A DNA stretch of 64,000 nt from positions 1 through 64,000 of the forward strand of contig JARBJD010000286.1 in the NCBI GenBank assembly GCA_033064195.1. The letters are read 5' to 3'. The translations under genes and the position numbers were made by a program. The DNA comes from Blattamonas nauphoetae (taxonomy: Eukaryota > Preaxostyla > Oxymonadida). Shown here piece by piece: positions 8,824 through 18,759 of this stretch (the stretch's first letter is position 1; the number at the start of each line of letters is the position of its first letter). A model generated the notes under the pieces. That model was not told the origin of the DNA. It worked only from the letters and a program-made list of their open reading frames with translations, and searched no databases.

Positions 8824-9730
8824 TCATTGTTTCGATCAGAGAATTATATTTTTGTATGAGTTCATTGATGAGTGTCTGTTGTTGCCCGACAATGCTACTC
8901 AGTTCCTGAATGGCTTTGAGACAGAAGCAAGAGAGTTCTGCATAATCAACTTGAAGACAATCTGGATTGGAATCATTCACGACTTCGGGGAATATTTCTT
9001 GGATCTGTTGTGCAATCACACCAATGTGTTTCTTCTCACTTTCCTTCTTCAAGCATTCACATTTCTCTTTGCAGTTCTTCAAGTGTTCTTCATCAGTCTC
9101 ATTCTCTATTTGCTTTGTCACTTTGTTGATCTTCGAGTCGAATGTGTTGAATTGGTAGCGAACGATTTCCACTTTATTCAGTTGCTCGAGAACATTGGGG
9201 TATGGTTCAATATTTCTTTTCACTCTTCTGTCTGACAGTTGAGAAAAACTTCCTGTTGTGGATATTGAAAACACTCCTGAACCTGTGTCCTCATCGTAGT
9301 AATACAAAGCTGGTGAGTCACACGGAGACCACATAATTATGCCATCACCATTGAACTGAATTCCTGAAGTTTCTGCAATCGATTGTGAAATTGAAATTCC
9401 AGACTTAAATGTTGAAGCCGGATAAGTTCCAGGATACTTTGGAAGTGATCCTTCTGATATATTCCACTTCGCTCCATTAACATTTATCAATCCTCCAATT
9501 TCTGGTGTTGTGATCGATCCATTTGCGCTGACTACTTTTTGGATTGATGATATCGCTGTCTTATGTGCTTCTGTTGTCTTCTGAAGTGAGTCAATCACTG
9601 ATGAATTCTCACTGATCGTCGAGAGATTATGATCAATCATTTTCTCGATCATTTGTGAATTGTATTTTTGTCGATTCATTTCTGTTTGCTCTTTCATTGG
9701 AATAAAAAAATGACAATCCCTCATGAACAT
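8807..9730 (-). CDS. Fibre-like protein with C-terminal peptidase S74 chaperone
   Basis: The C-terminal part (about residues 165-300) is a peptidase S74 (endosialidase-type intramolecular chaperone) domain. It starts with the SDRRVKRNI motif, has HIGVIAQQIQEIFPEVV in the middle, and ends in a long helix. In phage tail spikes and in myelin regulatory factor this domain trimerises the protein and then cuts itself off. The N-terminal 70 residues are heptad-like, and the middle (about 70-160) is Gly/Ser/Thr-rich and beta-like, so the whole resembles a trimeric receptor-binding fibre. It is on the opposite strand to the capsid genes. The exact start is uncertain because several ATG codons lie close together. 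Confidence 0.8.
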   Translation of the reverse strand: MFMRDCHFFIPMKEQTEMNRQKYNSQMIEKMIDHNLSTISENSSVIDSLQKTTEAHKTAISSIQKVVSANGSITTPEIGGLINVNGAKWNISEGSLPKYPGTYPASTFKSGISISQSIAETSGIQFNGDGIIMWSPCDSPALYYYDEDTGSGVFSISTTGSFSQLSDRRVKRNIEPYPNVLEQLNKVEIVRYQFNTFDSKINKVTKQIENETDEEHLKNCKEKCECLKKESEKKHIGVIAQQIQEIFPEVVNDSNPDCLQVDYAELSCFCLKAIQELSSIVGQQQTLINELIQKYNSLIETMTNTPT

Positions 9731-9857
9731 ACGTCACCGGCACATTATTTCTGACATACTCAGAGACTAGCGAACAGTTCTCTTCTCTCATTGATTCAAT
9801 TAATGCTTGTTCTGAACATACTCGACGTCTTTCCTTGTACATTTCAGTTGGATTCAT
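9633..9857 (-). CDS. Short protein sharing the ENC/SEY repeat unit
   Basis: This short product carries one copy of a unit reading roughly LIESMREENCSLVSEY followed by VPVTYVHEG. The same unit occurs twice in the gene at 12013-12618. Its upstream sequence (ATACAAATTAAAAAATT and following) is also nearly the same as that of the later gene. The two are therefore duplicated gene-plus-promoter blocks flanking the gene-poor region. It overlaps the 5' part of the fibre gene in another frame, so one start must be shorter than shown. The function is unknown. Confidence 0.45.
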   Translation of the reverse strand: MNPTEMYKERRRVCSEQALIESMREENCSLVSEYVRNNVPVTYVHEGLSFFYSNERANRNESTKIQFTNDREND

Positions 9858-12012
9858 TTAATACAAATTAAAAAATTCAAAAATAAATTTTCTTCCGTTG
9901 TTTTCTCAGTTTTGGATTTCAGACTCAGATCGAGGATCAATGGGTTCGATCACTCATTTCTCAACAATGTGTATTACGTTCTGATTTGTCGCGTTTCTGA
10001 TTCTTCTGGTGCTCAGGATCATCGTGGTATGCTCCGTTTTTTGAAGATTTCGGACTTTTGCAGAGTTATGCGGAGTTTCAGGATCGTCATCAGATCTCGG
10101 TACATTTACGTAAAACCGAGTATGTCACTCTCATTTCTCTCTTTTTTCAGCTCTGTTTAACTCGTTTTTGATCGAATTGTCACTTGTTTTGCACTAGTTA
10201 TTGTTTCATTTTTGGGACCTGTTCCGTCCTCATTTTTTCAGTGTTTATCCTTTTTTACCATTTCATTCATGTTTCTTTCTCTTAATCTTGTTCTCTAAAA
10301 CAACACACTAATTTCCGTTAAGTGAAGATTCCGGACTTTTACCGAGATCTCACTTTCAACGGCTCACTTCATATGGGAGAAAATTTTTGAAAACTTGCAG
10401 AAACCAACCTCCGTACCACTTTTTTCAAAAGTTGCATGGTCGAGGATGTGTCGTGAATGAACATGATTCGATGGTTCATTTCATGATTTTGTGGATAGTA
10501 TCAAGAAAACTGTCCATTTCGTTAATCTCTCGTTTTCTCACTCTTTAGGCATTTTTTTTCATCTAGCAATAAAAACAATAGTCTAAAATAAAAATTAAGA
10601 TGTTTGCACGAAACAAATTTTTGTTTTACAGCTTAGATCGTTTTTTCACCGGTTTTTTCAATCTATGCTCAAACACAAAAATTTTTAAGATTTATGCAGT
10701 CAGAGTCCTCTTCATTCTGAAAAAGACATAAAAATGTGGTCTACATCCAAATTAAGAGCGTGGGTACGCTGCCAAGTTTTCAAAAATTTTCTCCCATATC
10801 TCGGAATTTTTCCGTAATCTTCATCATATCACGTACATTTTTGAATCATTTTTGTTGTTTTTAAGAGAGAAAAACCGGAACACAGACCTAATTTTCACTA
10901 TTGGTGTCACATTTCACACCGTTTTTGACGTTCGTCAATTTCCCTCTCAGTTTCATACTTGCCCGTTTTGTTCATGCTTCTTTCGCTTTCTTTTACTCTG
11001 TTTTTGTGAAAAAAGTGATGAAAAGTTGACTAAAATGATGTGCTAGTGAAGTGAGAACGGCCCACAAAATGGAAGTGATATGAGCAAAATGAAGAGGAGT
11101 AATGGTTCAACTCGAGGTGAAATGTGGAGAGAATGATGTGAAAAAGAAGGGGTTGAAGTGGTGTACAAACATGCAAACACTGTGAAAACCTGTGAAATGA
11201 CGAATCGAAAAAGTGAAATTTTGAGACAACTATCCGACAAAAATTTCTGAAAATTTAGGCACAGCCTTCTCGAATGGTGAGAATGAAGGAATTGTTAGTG
11301 AAAATCGGGGCAAAAATCTAATAGTGTGCAAGTTGTGCGAAAATGTTGTGTCAAAACGGTGAAGTGAAGAACCAACAAAATGAAACTAAGGAAATGCGCT
11401 ATACGTCTCGCGTCGACTTATGTTCGTTAAAATGATGTAATAACGGAGTAAATGAAGTGAAAGTAGTGAAATGTGAAAATTCATGAAAAAGTGTCCGAAA
11501 CTTGTGGTGACAAATGTCGAGATCCACCGAATCGTCACCTGACGTCGGGGAAGTAAATGGAGTGTAAAAACGTTAATAGGGGACGAAAGCGGTCCAGAAA
11601 ATGATAGTGCTGAAAGTCCAAACCTCCCAGAAAAAATTTCGAGATTTTGACCATGGATATGGGTCGGATCAAACCAAAAATCTCAGAAGTGCTTTTTATC
11701 GAAAATCCTACCTTTCAAAATGATTTCCGTCGCAATCAAACGTGTTTGAACACAATTTGAGCCATAAAGCAGTTCATAGTAGCAAAATCGGAACATCCAC
11801 TTTTTTGGTCACTTTTTGGACCAAAGTTCGGTACGCAGTTCGACGAATTCTCAACCGATTTTGATCAGGATTGTCTTGATCGATGACCGACAGTGTCCCC
11901 GAGATTTTAGAATTTTTTACAGAATTATTCGAAATGGTTCTCACATTGGATTCGACTGATTTGTAGACAAAAATAGATTTTCAGTAGTTTCAAGACCTTT
12001 CATGGTACTTTT
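9858..12012. other. Gene-poor region of the Polinton with repeated motifs
   Basis: About 2.1 kb without a convincing gene; only short open frames that match nothing I know. A GAAGATTTCGGACTTTTGC-like sequence occurs near 10040 and 10325, and a related inverted form lies near 10815. A 27-base inverted repeat is described separately. The right half is rich in GTGAAATG-like strings. It may hold an origin, packaging signal or inserted non-autonomous element; nothing decides between these. Confidence 0.5.
10371..10798. repeat. Inverted repeat, about 27-bp arms about 370 bp apart
   Basis: ATATGGGAGAAAATTTTTG followed by AAAACTTG on the left (near 10371-10397) is repeated as its reverse complement on the right (near 10772-10798). 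Looser similarity continues outward through CCGAGAT- and GAAGATT-containing sequence. The arms could be ends of a small non-autonomous element or a large hairpin. Confidence 0.55.
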
Positions 12013-12618
12013 TCAAGTCTTGCCTTTGCAAGGCTTCGAGCCCTCGCGAGAGTGAGGACGGTCTCCAAAATACAACCAATTGTCCAAGCGAACGTAATAC
12101 TCATTCTTTGTTCGTAAATCGCGATATTTGAATGGCTCAAGTACCTTTGTGTATGTTCCAATGAGTTCACAATTCTCTTTTTTCAATTCATTTTCAACAA
12201 ACGATTGTGTGTATCGTTTTCGTTTGTTCTGATGAGTTCTGAATCCTTTCATCCATTTTGATGGGATCACTATCCATTCGATTCCTTCATGTCGATATGT
12301 TACTGGGGTACTAGAATGAGTGTATTCAGAAATGAGTTCACAATTCTCATTTTTCATTGATTCAATAAGCTTCTCTTTTGTGCAACGATTTGCTGGTCGA
12401 AGATATTTCTGACGATTCAGATGTGGTCTGTATCCTTTGACGAAACTATTGACGTACACTTGATAAGTTTCATCTGGTTTCTCTTCGAGATAGTATTCGA
12501 AAGTGCTTCCAGTGAGATATGTTGTTCCTTGTCGATTGAGAGTCGGAGGTGATTTCATTTTCAAATCTTCTTTGTCCAAAATTTCCAGTAGTTGTGTTGG
12601 TGTCAAGACGCTGCTCAT
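12013..12618 (-). CDS. Polinton protein with tandem ENC/SEY repeat units
   Basis: This protein of about 201 residues contains two tandem units of roughly 60 residues. They start LIESMKNENCELISEY (about 90-105) and FVENELKKENCELIGTY (about 140-155). A third copy lies in the short gene at 9633-9857. The pattern loosely recalls small repeat domains in giant-virus and phage proteins that read 'CELLSEY...TPVKYRC..GH', but the metal-binding cysteines are not evident. The start at 12618 is the first ATG after a T-rich upstream motif. The role is unknown. Confidence 0.6.
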   Translation of the reverse strand: MSSVLTPTQLLEILDKEDLKMKSPPTLNRQGTTYLTGSTFEYYLEEKPDETYQVYVNSFVKGYRPHLNRQKYLRPANRCTKEKLIESMKNENCELISEYTHSSTPVTYRHEGIEWIVIPSKWMKGFRTHQNKRKRYTQSFVENELKKENCELIGTYTKVLEPFKYRDLRTKNEYYVRLDNWLYFGDRPHSREGSKPCKGKT

Positions 12619-12627
12619 TTTATACAA

Positions 12628-13193
12628 ATTAAAAAATTGAATAAAAAAAGAAATCGACGTTGTTTTCTAAAAGTACTCAAAATTTGCTTCAAAAAAGACG
12701 CTTCAAAACGAGGTCATTTTTTGGCAATTATTTTCGAATTTACGGCAAAATATTGACTACTCTGAAATGTCAATATTTCAGTAGTAAGTGAGAAGGAAAT
12801 TAGAATGAGTCATATTAAAAAAAATCAATTGGCTCTGAGATTCAAAATGATTTCTCGTTCCAATTCTCCTAGGAGTATCACCTATGCCAGTTTGGTTCCC
12901 ATTTCGCTTATACCACTACTATTGACGCCTCTACAAGCTCTGCAACTGTCCCAACTTGGGCAAACCAACATCGCAACTCATCTATAAATCGTTTGACTCT
13001 TAGACTCCTTCGATCATCATATATCTTTGTAGTTGGAAAGTGAGTCGGGGATTTTCGTTTATCCCTGAAGTGGATGGCCAGATCAAAATCGTTTTATTTC
13101 AATAGTTGTTTTTTCCTAAAAAAACTGCATTGCAGTGACTAGAAGTGAAAACAAGATCACACTTTTTACCATGCTTATGTTTGGACAGGTCGA
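12628..13193. other. Spacer between the Polinton and the pogo remnant
   Basis: The first 50 bases share upstream sequence with the duplicated gene at 9857 (ATACAAATTAAAAAATT). The rest is AT-rich and holds no supported gene. The right end of the Polinton probably lies here, but no terminal repeat can be confirmed without the left end. Confidence 0.45.
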
Positions 13194-13755
13194 ATGAAAT
13201 TCCATTTTTCGTTGTGGGCTGATCTCTTGATGTGGATAAATTGGGTCCGCAAAAAACTGGAAGAATACAATATTATATTCAACTTGCTCCCTCCTAACAC
13301 CTCATATATGACGCAGCCTTGCGACAGAGTATTATTTAAGGATCTGGAAAATGAGAATCAACGAAATGAGAAGACTGAAATGTGTCGACACACCTGAGAA
13401 AATTCTTGCTATTGCAACCTGTGCTTATTGGCAAGCAACACACCCCATGGCCGTTCGAGCGGCGTTTTCATCAGCAGGCCTGGAGGTTCGCAGAATCGAC
13501 GGAGGATTCATCCCAACTGTCAACGACATCAAAATGGAATCGTTTATCGCTCAACTGCGGAGCGACAACGATTCAAATGCTCCCAAACCACCATCGATGA
13601 GAGCAACAAGACATTTGGCTCCGTTTGGGATTAGATCCGCCTTCAGCCACGATTCTGCGAAGGAAAAGAAGATGGGAAAAACATCTCTCAAAAAAAGAAT
13701 AACCTTTTCGTTTTATCCTCTCAAGAGTAATCAGTCAGTGTTTTTATCAATATAA
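13194..13755 (+). pseudogene. Decayed pogo/Tigger-type transposase fragment
   Basis: This is a remnant of a DDE_1 (pogo/Tigger, jerky-like) DNA-transposon transposase. The first piece (13194-13397) contains YNIIFNLLPPNTSYMTQPCD, matching the conserved LLPPxTxxxxQPLD block of the family. The second piece (13351-13755) is in a different frame and matches the following helical segment with AFSSAGLEV. At least one frameshift separates them, and the N-terminal DNA-binding and first catalytic parts are missing. No terminal repeats were found. Confidence 0.7.
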
Positions 13756-13923
13756 AGACAAATTTTTGCCAAACGAGAAGAAATGAATCTCATTTCAAGA
13801 GAGTGAATTGATCTCCCCATATGTTGAAATTTCTTGGCTCATCACAAAAGAAATACCCAGAAAGTGACAAATGAACTGAAAAATGATGTCAGAAAGAAGA
13901 AAGTTCAAAATAAGTGAAGTGAC

Positions 13924-15443
13924 TCACATCCATTGGATTTCGTCAACGATCATTCGGAAAGGTTTTGGCCTGCTGAGTGCTTCAACGATTCTCTCACTCC
14001 ACTGCTGAACAGGATACGGACGTATCTCATTGTACAGATCAGTTACAGAAATCGATGTTTGCCTATCTATGAAGGAACAATATTTAAAATGAAAAACAGA
14101 CTCTCCAGAGCAAATTGGAGTTTGAGCATGATACACAATGACACAAATAGATTTGTGAGAATATCATCTTTCTCCTCGGTGGTTTTGGTGGGAATGGATT
14201 GCATTTGCATTGACAACCTCTCGTTTCTCTTTCTCAGCTCGTTCATCATCAACTCGCTTCCCCGCTTGACAGTGTCCATGTTTTCCTCGTTTCTTCTTCG
14301 GACACCATTCACTTCGCTTTGTATGGCTTCGTTCTCGATTGTTTGAAGATGCATTGTTTGTTCAAGAACCTCGACCTGCTTCTGGAGCGATTCAATTTCC
14401 CTCTCGTGTGCTGCTCTCACAGACTCCATCTCCTGCGATTGCTGAAGGATGATATTGGACAAAGAAGATTGATGATTGTCATTGAGAGACCTGTGTACAT
14501 CTCCGACGGATTGGGAGTCAATCATCATTCCCTCGTCTCGGGGAGGTGAAGGGAAGGTAGCATCGGAGGTATTTGTTGAATCACTGGAATTAGGGAGAAT
14601 TTCATGCTCAGTTGGCGTGATGGCGTTCACTTCCTCTCCATAGTATGGTTGAAACTGAGTTGTTGACTGTGAGAACACCTGTGCACGACCTGAGAAATAG
14701 TCCGATGACCCAAAGTTATTCTTGGCAGAAGATCGTCTTGGAATTGTCTTATTTCTTGACGTTGGCGTTTGCACATCATTTTCTTTTTGAATTGTCTGAC
14801 TTTTTCGAATTCTTTCGATGTGTTTCTGTGATGCAGTGATGGTTTTGTCTGCAACAGGTACCTTTGTGGCAGATGTCCATTTTATCTGTTGTTTTTGTGG
14901 TGATGTTCTTGGTTTCGGCGATCGTTTAGCCTTCATTTTCTGAGTTCCATCTTCCTTCTTTGAGATAGTATTCCTCTTCTTCGTAACGATTCCGGATGGT
15001 GTCGTTGGTTGCACAACTCCAGGCGTGGTTGCGAAAGCAGAATGACGGGTTGGTGACTGGATGCTGTTTGGAGTGCGTGGGGTGTAAGGCGTTTTCGGTG
15101 TTTTGGCCAATTCACGACCTTCAGCTTTCATCTTGTTTTTTTTATCTTGAGCCCACTTTTCCCCGAGAAGAGCAACACGGGGTAGTTTTAACGAAGCATT
15201 AGATTTCCGTATTTTGTTGGATTGGCGTTTGAGTGAGATGAGAGATTCTGGCGTCAGGAGGCATTGATTTTCGTCAAATTCATTTGTATTGGAGTGATGA
15301 GGTGTTTTAATTCCATTCACATTAACATACTGTTCAGGTGATAATCCCCCAGGGACATTCAGTGGAGAAGGTCGATGCTCCGGGCTCTGAAACCGAAGAG
15401 GACTGTCAAGTTGACCGTTCATTAGTTTAGCAGTTTGATTCAT
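13924..15443 (-). CDS. Coiled-coil protein with many TP sites
   Basis: The preferred model has two exons, 15443-14137 and 14062-13924, with a 74-bp intron, giving 481 residues. Without splicing the first frame would run to 458 residues with an unlikely hydrophobic end. Residues 1-300 are low complexity and basic, with many TP and SP sites such as TPKTPYTPRTP, the kind of sites used by cyclin-dependent kinases. Residues about 330-420 form a heptad coiled coil. The C-terminal exon ends in PVQQWSERIVEALSRP. A cytoskeletal or cell-cycle role is possible but not shown. A GT at the end of the last exon allows a further exon. Confidence 0.65.
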
Positions 15444-15682
15444 GGGATGTGGTTTTTAGTTTGTGAAAGGAAGTTTAAATACTCTGGACGGGAGGGACGA
15501 AAAGTGGTTTTGAACAGCCCACCACAAAGTGTTTATTCCACAAAAACACCTCCTCTGTGAATATCTGAGAAGTTTTGTGGAGTTGCATCGACTTAAACTC
15601 TGACCAGACTATTTCTGTTCCATCAAATCTGTAGCTTCCTTCACAACTTCTTCTCAAACCAAACACAATTCCATCCGTTCAA
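15444..15682. promoter_or_regulatory. Shared upstream region of two divergent genes
   Basis: About 240 bp separates the start codons of two divergently transcribed low-complexity genes. It must hold both promoters, but no motif stands out. Confidence 0.35.
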
Positions 15683-17725
15683 ATGCACTTCACACTCGAT
15701 ATCATTGAAGTTTCTCATTTACTCGGTTCTTATTAACATTTCACCCTTTTCTTGCAGACAACACCTCCATCAACACCAAGAGATGGAGTGTCAAGAAACA
15801 CAAGCAGAAATTCGTCTCGTATGAAATACTCCTAAATTCTCTGAATGTCAATAGGCAGACAATCCATTCTTGGACTCTCTCAGTCAATAAAACAAGAACA
15901 ACCGTCTCAGGATCATCAAGAAACTTCTGATCCACCAATTGACAATTCAACAGAAATCAGACAATCCACACTTCAAACACTCTCTTCTCCGAACCACTCA
16001 TTGAGGAATGATGTAGTGGATTATCAGACGCATTCTCCACTCTTTGGCCAAGCCCACGCGACTCCTCGATCTCCAGACAGCCGTTTCTCTGATCTGGATG
16101 CAACCAAAAACCAACCATCACTTCGAGCTGCAACAAAGCGAACAAAGAAGTTTCATTTGAAGAAGACCATGTTTTCTATCGCTCCCACGTCAACAGTGGC
16201 CCACCATCCCAATCACCATCCATCCCCTCTTGGACAGCAAAAACGGTTCTATGCTGCACCCGTTCCACTTCGAACTCGGATTGCGAGTACGCAGGACCTC
16301 AAAGTTGACGGCCAAAGGATTCATTCAGTCTCGTCACTGTCAACTCTCAATCGGACATTCGCAGCCTCACATCCTTCGCCCACCCGACCACAAACAGCTT
16401 TTCTCACTCGACAACCGCAATCTTCTCCGAAATCACAAAAGCAGAGACCTCTCACTGCCTTTTCCCAGCCTCGACCAAAACGCGAACAAAACCCCAACCA
16501 AGTTCTCGTGAAAGGATTGAGCCTGACAAAAGAAAAATCCGTGGGAACCGTGTGGGATTCACCATCATCACGACAGCGCAAAAAATCAAACCAACAACGT
16601 TTCCTCACACTGGACGATGAGTCTCTCAACTCAACGTCACAACCACCAACACCTCCCACCACTCGCCCCATCTCAGCGACGACTCGCCCAATCTCAGCAA
16701 CCATTCGCCCGACCTCAGCATCCGCTCCTCACACAACATCCACTCTGCACGAGAGAGGCATTCCTTTCAAAACGGACTTGGAGAATCTTCAACCCACACT
16801 TCTCACTCAACTCTCGCCTCGCCAGCTCAACTCGCCACGGCACACTCGTTCATTCGGCCACATCGGCACCCTCTCGTCCTCCTTCACGTCGCTCAACCAA
16901 ACCATCCCATCCCCACACTCCCCCACTCACCCCACTCTCACCGATCCGTTCACTGTCCAACACTTCGACAGTCCGCTCATGAAATCCCATTCGGACCGCT
17001 CACACCACCAAAGCCCATCCAAAACAAGGACAGCCCAGAAACGGACAGGACTTGTGTTTCTCAGCCCTTCTCACGCAGACATCACCCAAACGTCGGCTCC
17101 AGTGTCTTCTCGTTCTCCTGCTCCCACAGCCACACCGCAGAAACTCCCGCGCGGAATCCAAATCCAGTTTAAACCAGGACCGGCTCGAACGAAGTCCAAC
17201 ACCACATCTCGCACTTCATCCACAACACATCACTCACCGACTCGAACACTCCCACCGACCGACCCTTCCATCACCACACTCAGCCAGGCAGACATCGCCG
17301 ACACCGTCCACATCATCTCTTCCACACCGTCACGTCTTGACCCCCACTCGGACTTCGCTGCTGTGACTCGTGTTTCCTCATACCGCTCTCCGCAGCACCG
17401 CGCAGACTCCGCCAGCGATGCACTTGCATCACCCAAGCAGGGCTTGTCACTCCACTCGTCCATCATCACCCTCGGATGGGACAGAGCATCTGCTTCCGAG
17501 CCTCACCAAATCAACGAACGGAGAGAAGCCGACAACACCAAAACCCCGCCTCCCCGACGCACTCTCACTCCGCCACACACCCAACACACCTTCACCCAGA
17601 AAAGAAACTTGACCATCTGCCGCTCTCTCGATCCTGCTCTGCTTCAGAAGCTTCGTTCAAGTTTGTCTTCTCAGAAGAAGAAAGCGGAGGGGAACCGAAT
17701 GCGGGACAGCAATCCTCTCCCATAA
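15683..17725 (+). CDS. Ser/Thr/Pro-rich disordered protein
   Basis: Three exons (15683-15709, 15758-15818, 15855-17725) join to 652 residues. The first exon encodes only nine residues (MHFTLDIIE), and the introns are 48 and 36 bp. The protein is very rich in S, T, P, Q and R throughout, with repeated TTRPISAT-like strings near residue 275 and numerous SP/TP sites, and shows no folded domain. It resembles its divergent neighbour in composition but not in sequence. It may be a heavily phosphorylated scaffold; no function can be assigned. A single-exon model starting at 15845 is also open, but the three-exon model extends the same Ser/Arg-rich style. Confidence 0.65.
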
Positions 17726-18132
17726 GAGATCCTCCGTGATGAATCCACACTCTTCACCCAGAATGGATGATTTAGGCTTGGATGTTTTCTGATTTCGTTC
17801 GATGTCTTTCGTCTTGATACCCGATGTAGAATGCATGGTGACAATACTCTTGTAAAACCGCATTATCTCCATAACTTTCGTGTTTCTTGTTTTTCCTATT
17901 CCCATAGAATCTACAAAGTAATCGTCACTATTAACATCAAAGTGAAGAGAACTAGTATATTCTAGCTTGATTACTTTTTCATTGCACTAGGACATGTTTT
18001 TTTCTTGGTGATTCATTCTATTTGGGTTGATCTAACTTCTCTTCCCATACGAGAGTTATTTCTGCTTCCATCCCAACTTCTTCCATTTCACTGCTTCTTT
18101 CCTCCAATATTCTGCTTTTATTGTCGTCTCCA
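17726..18132. other. Intergenic region
   Basis: No gene or repeat was seen. Pyrimidine-rich sequence precedes the Med21-like gene. Confidence 0.4.
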
Positions 18133-18546
18133 ATGCAGCCAAGCCCGCTCATGGATATCATCACAAAAGCTCAGACAACGCTTGCTCGTATCTCTTCTCT
18201 GATGATTGAAACACTGGGAAATCTTCCACAACACCTTGCAGAGATTCAGAGAACAAACCCTTCTTTAGCTCAAGCCGAGCTTGATCAGGCAACAAATGCA
18301 TTCTGTTCGGAGCTTACATCATTGTCCACTCAGTTCACTCAACATGTTGAACACATATCTGATCTTGGCGATGAAGAAATCCAAATGGAATCGATTCGAG
18401 CTCAACAAGAAGCCAATTCTGCTCTCAATTCAGAAATTGAGACTTTACTCGCGGAATTGGATTCATACAACAAAACATTTAAGGATGCTCGTTCAACTTG
18501 TACTCTTCAGTATTTACAAGAGAGAAATATGTTCTTGGGAGGATGA
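18133..18546 (+). CDS. Mediator subunit 21-like protein
   Basis: This protein of 137 residues (131 if the second ATG at 18151 is used) is predicted entirely helical. After MDIITKAQTTLARISS comes a segment of about 40 residues and then FCSELTSLSTQFTQHVEHISDLGD and a long coiled coil. This layout follows Med21, where an N-terminal MDxIxxLQ helix leads to an LxxxxKxIxxLIxxLPG segment and a coiled coil that pairs with Med7. Mediator links gene-specific activators to RNA polymerase II in the nucleus. The assignment rests on layout and short matches, so another small coiled-coil protein cannot be excluded. Confidence 0.5.
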   Translation: MQPSPLMDIITKAQTTLARISSLMIETLGNLPQHLAEIQRTNPSLAQAELDQATNAFCSELTSLSTQFTQHVEHISDLGDEEIQMESIRAQQEANSALNSEIETLLAELDSYNKTFKDARSTCTLQYLQERNMFLGG

Positions 18547-18759
18547 TCGTTCATTGATTCAACTTTTTCGTTTTGTATCTTCTTGATTCAAACAACTCTT
18601 TCTTTTAATCCTGGCACATTTCACTGAAACAATGATAATATTTTATTCTCTGGCAGCAACTGTGATCTTATTCATTGGTATCACAAAAATGTTGATCGCA
18701 CCCTTATCAGCCAGCGCATCCTTCACCTCCCATTCTGTTCTTCACTACTCTCCACTAAT

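Larger units (their letters stand above)
1..12650. mobile_element. Polinton/Maverick-type virus-like element (left end outside window)
   Basis: This is a self-synthesising Polinton/Maverick-family element, identified by a retroviral-type integrase, an FtsK/HerA-type packaging ATPase and large capsid-type proteins within one 12.6-kb block. Most genes read open across their length, so the copy looks young; I count about one or two breaks in the visible part. The family's protein-primed DNA polymerase and cysteine protease were not seen and may lie beyond the left edge. The right limit near 12.65 kb is set by the last gene carrying element-style upstream sequence. Terminal repeats cannot be matched because the left end is missing. 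Whether it is a fossil or recently mobile cannot be told from this window. Confidence 0.88.

Noticed and set aside
14067-14136. Hydrophobic C-terminus of the TP-rich coiled-coil protein
   Set aside because: It comes from reading through a likely 74-bp intron; splicing gives a polar ending that continues in frame.
17657-17905. Minus-strand open frame after the Ser/Pro-rich gene
   Set aside because: Short, without domain, partly antisense to coding sequence.
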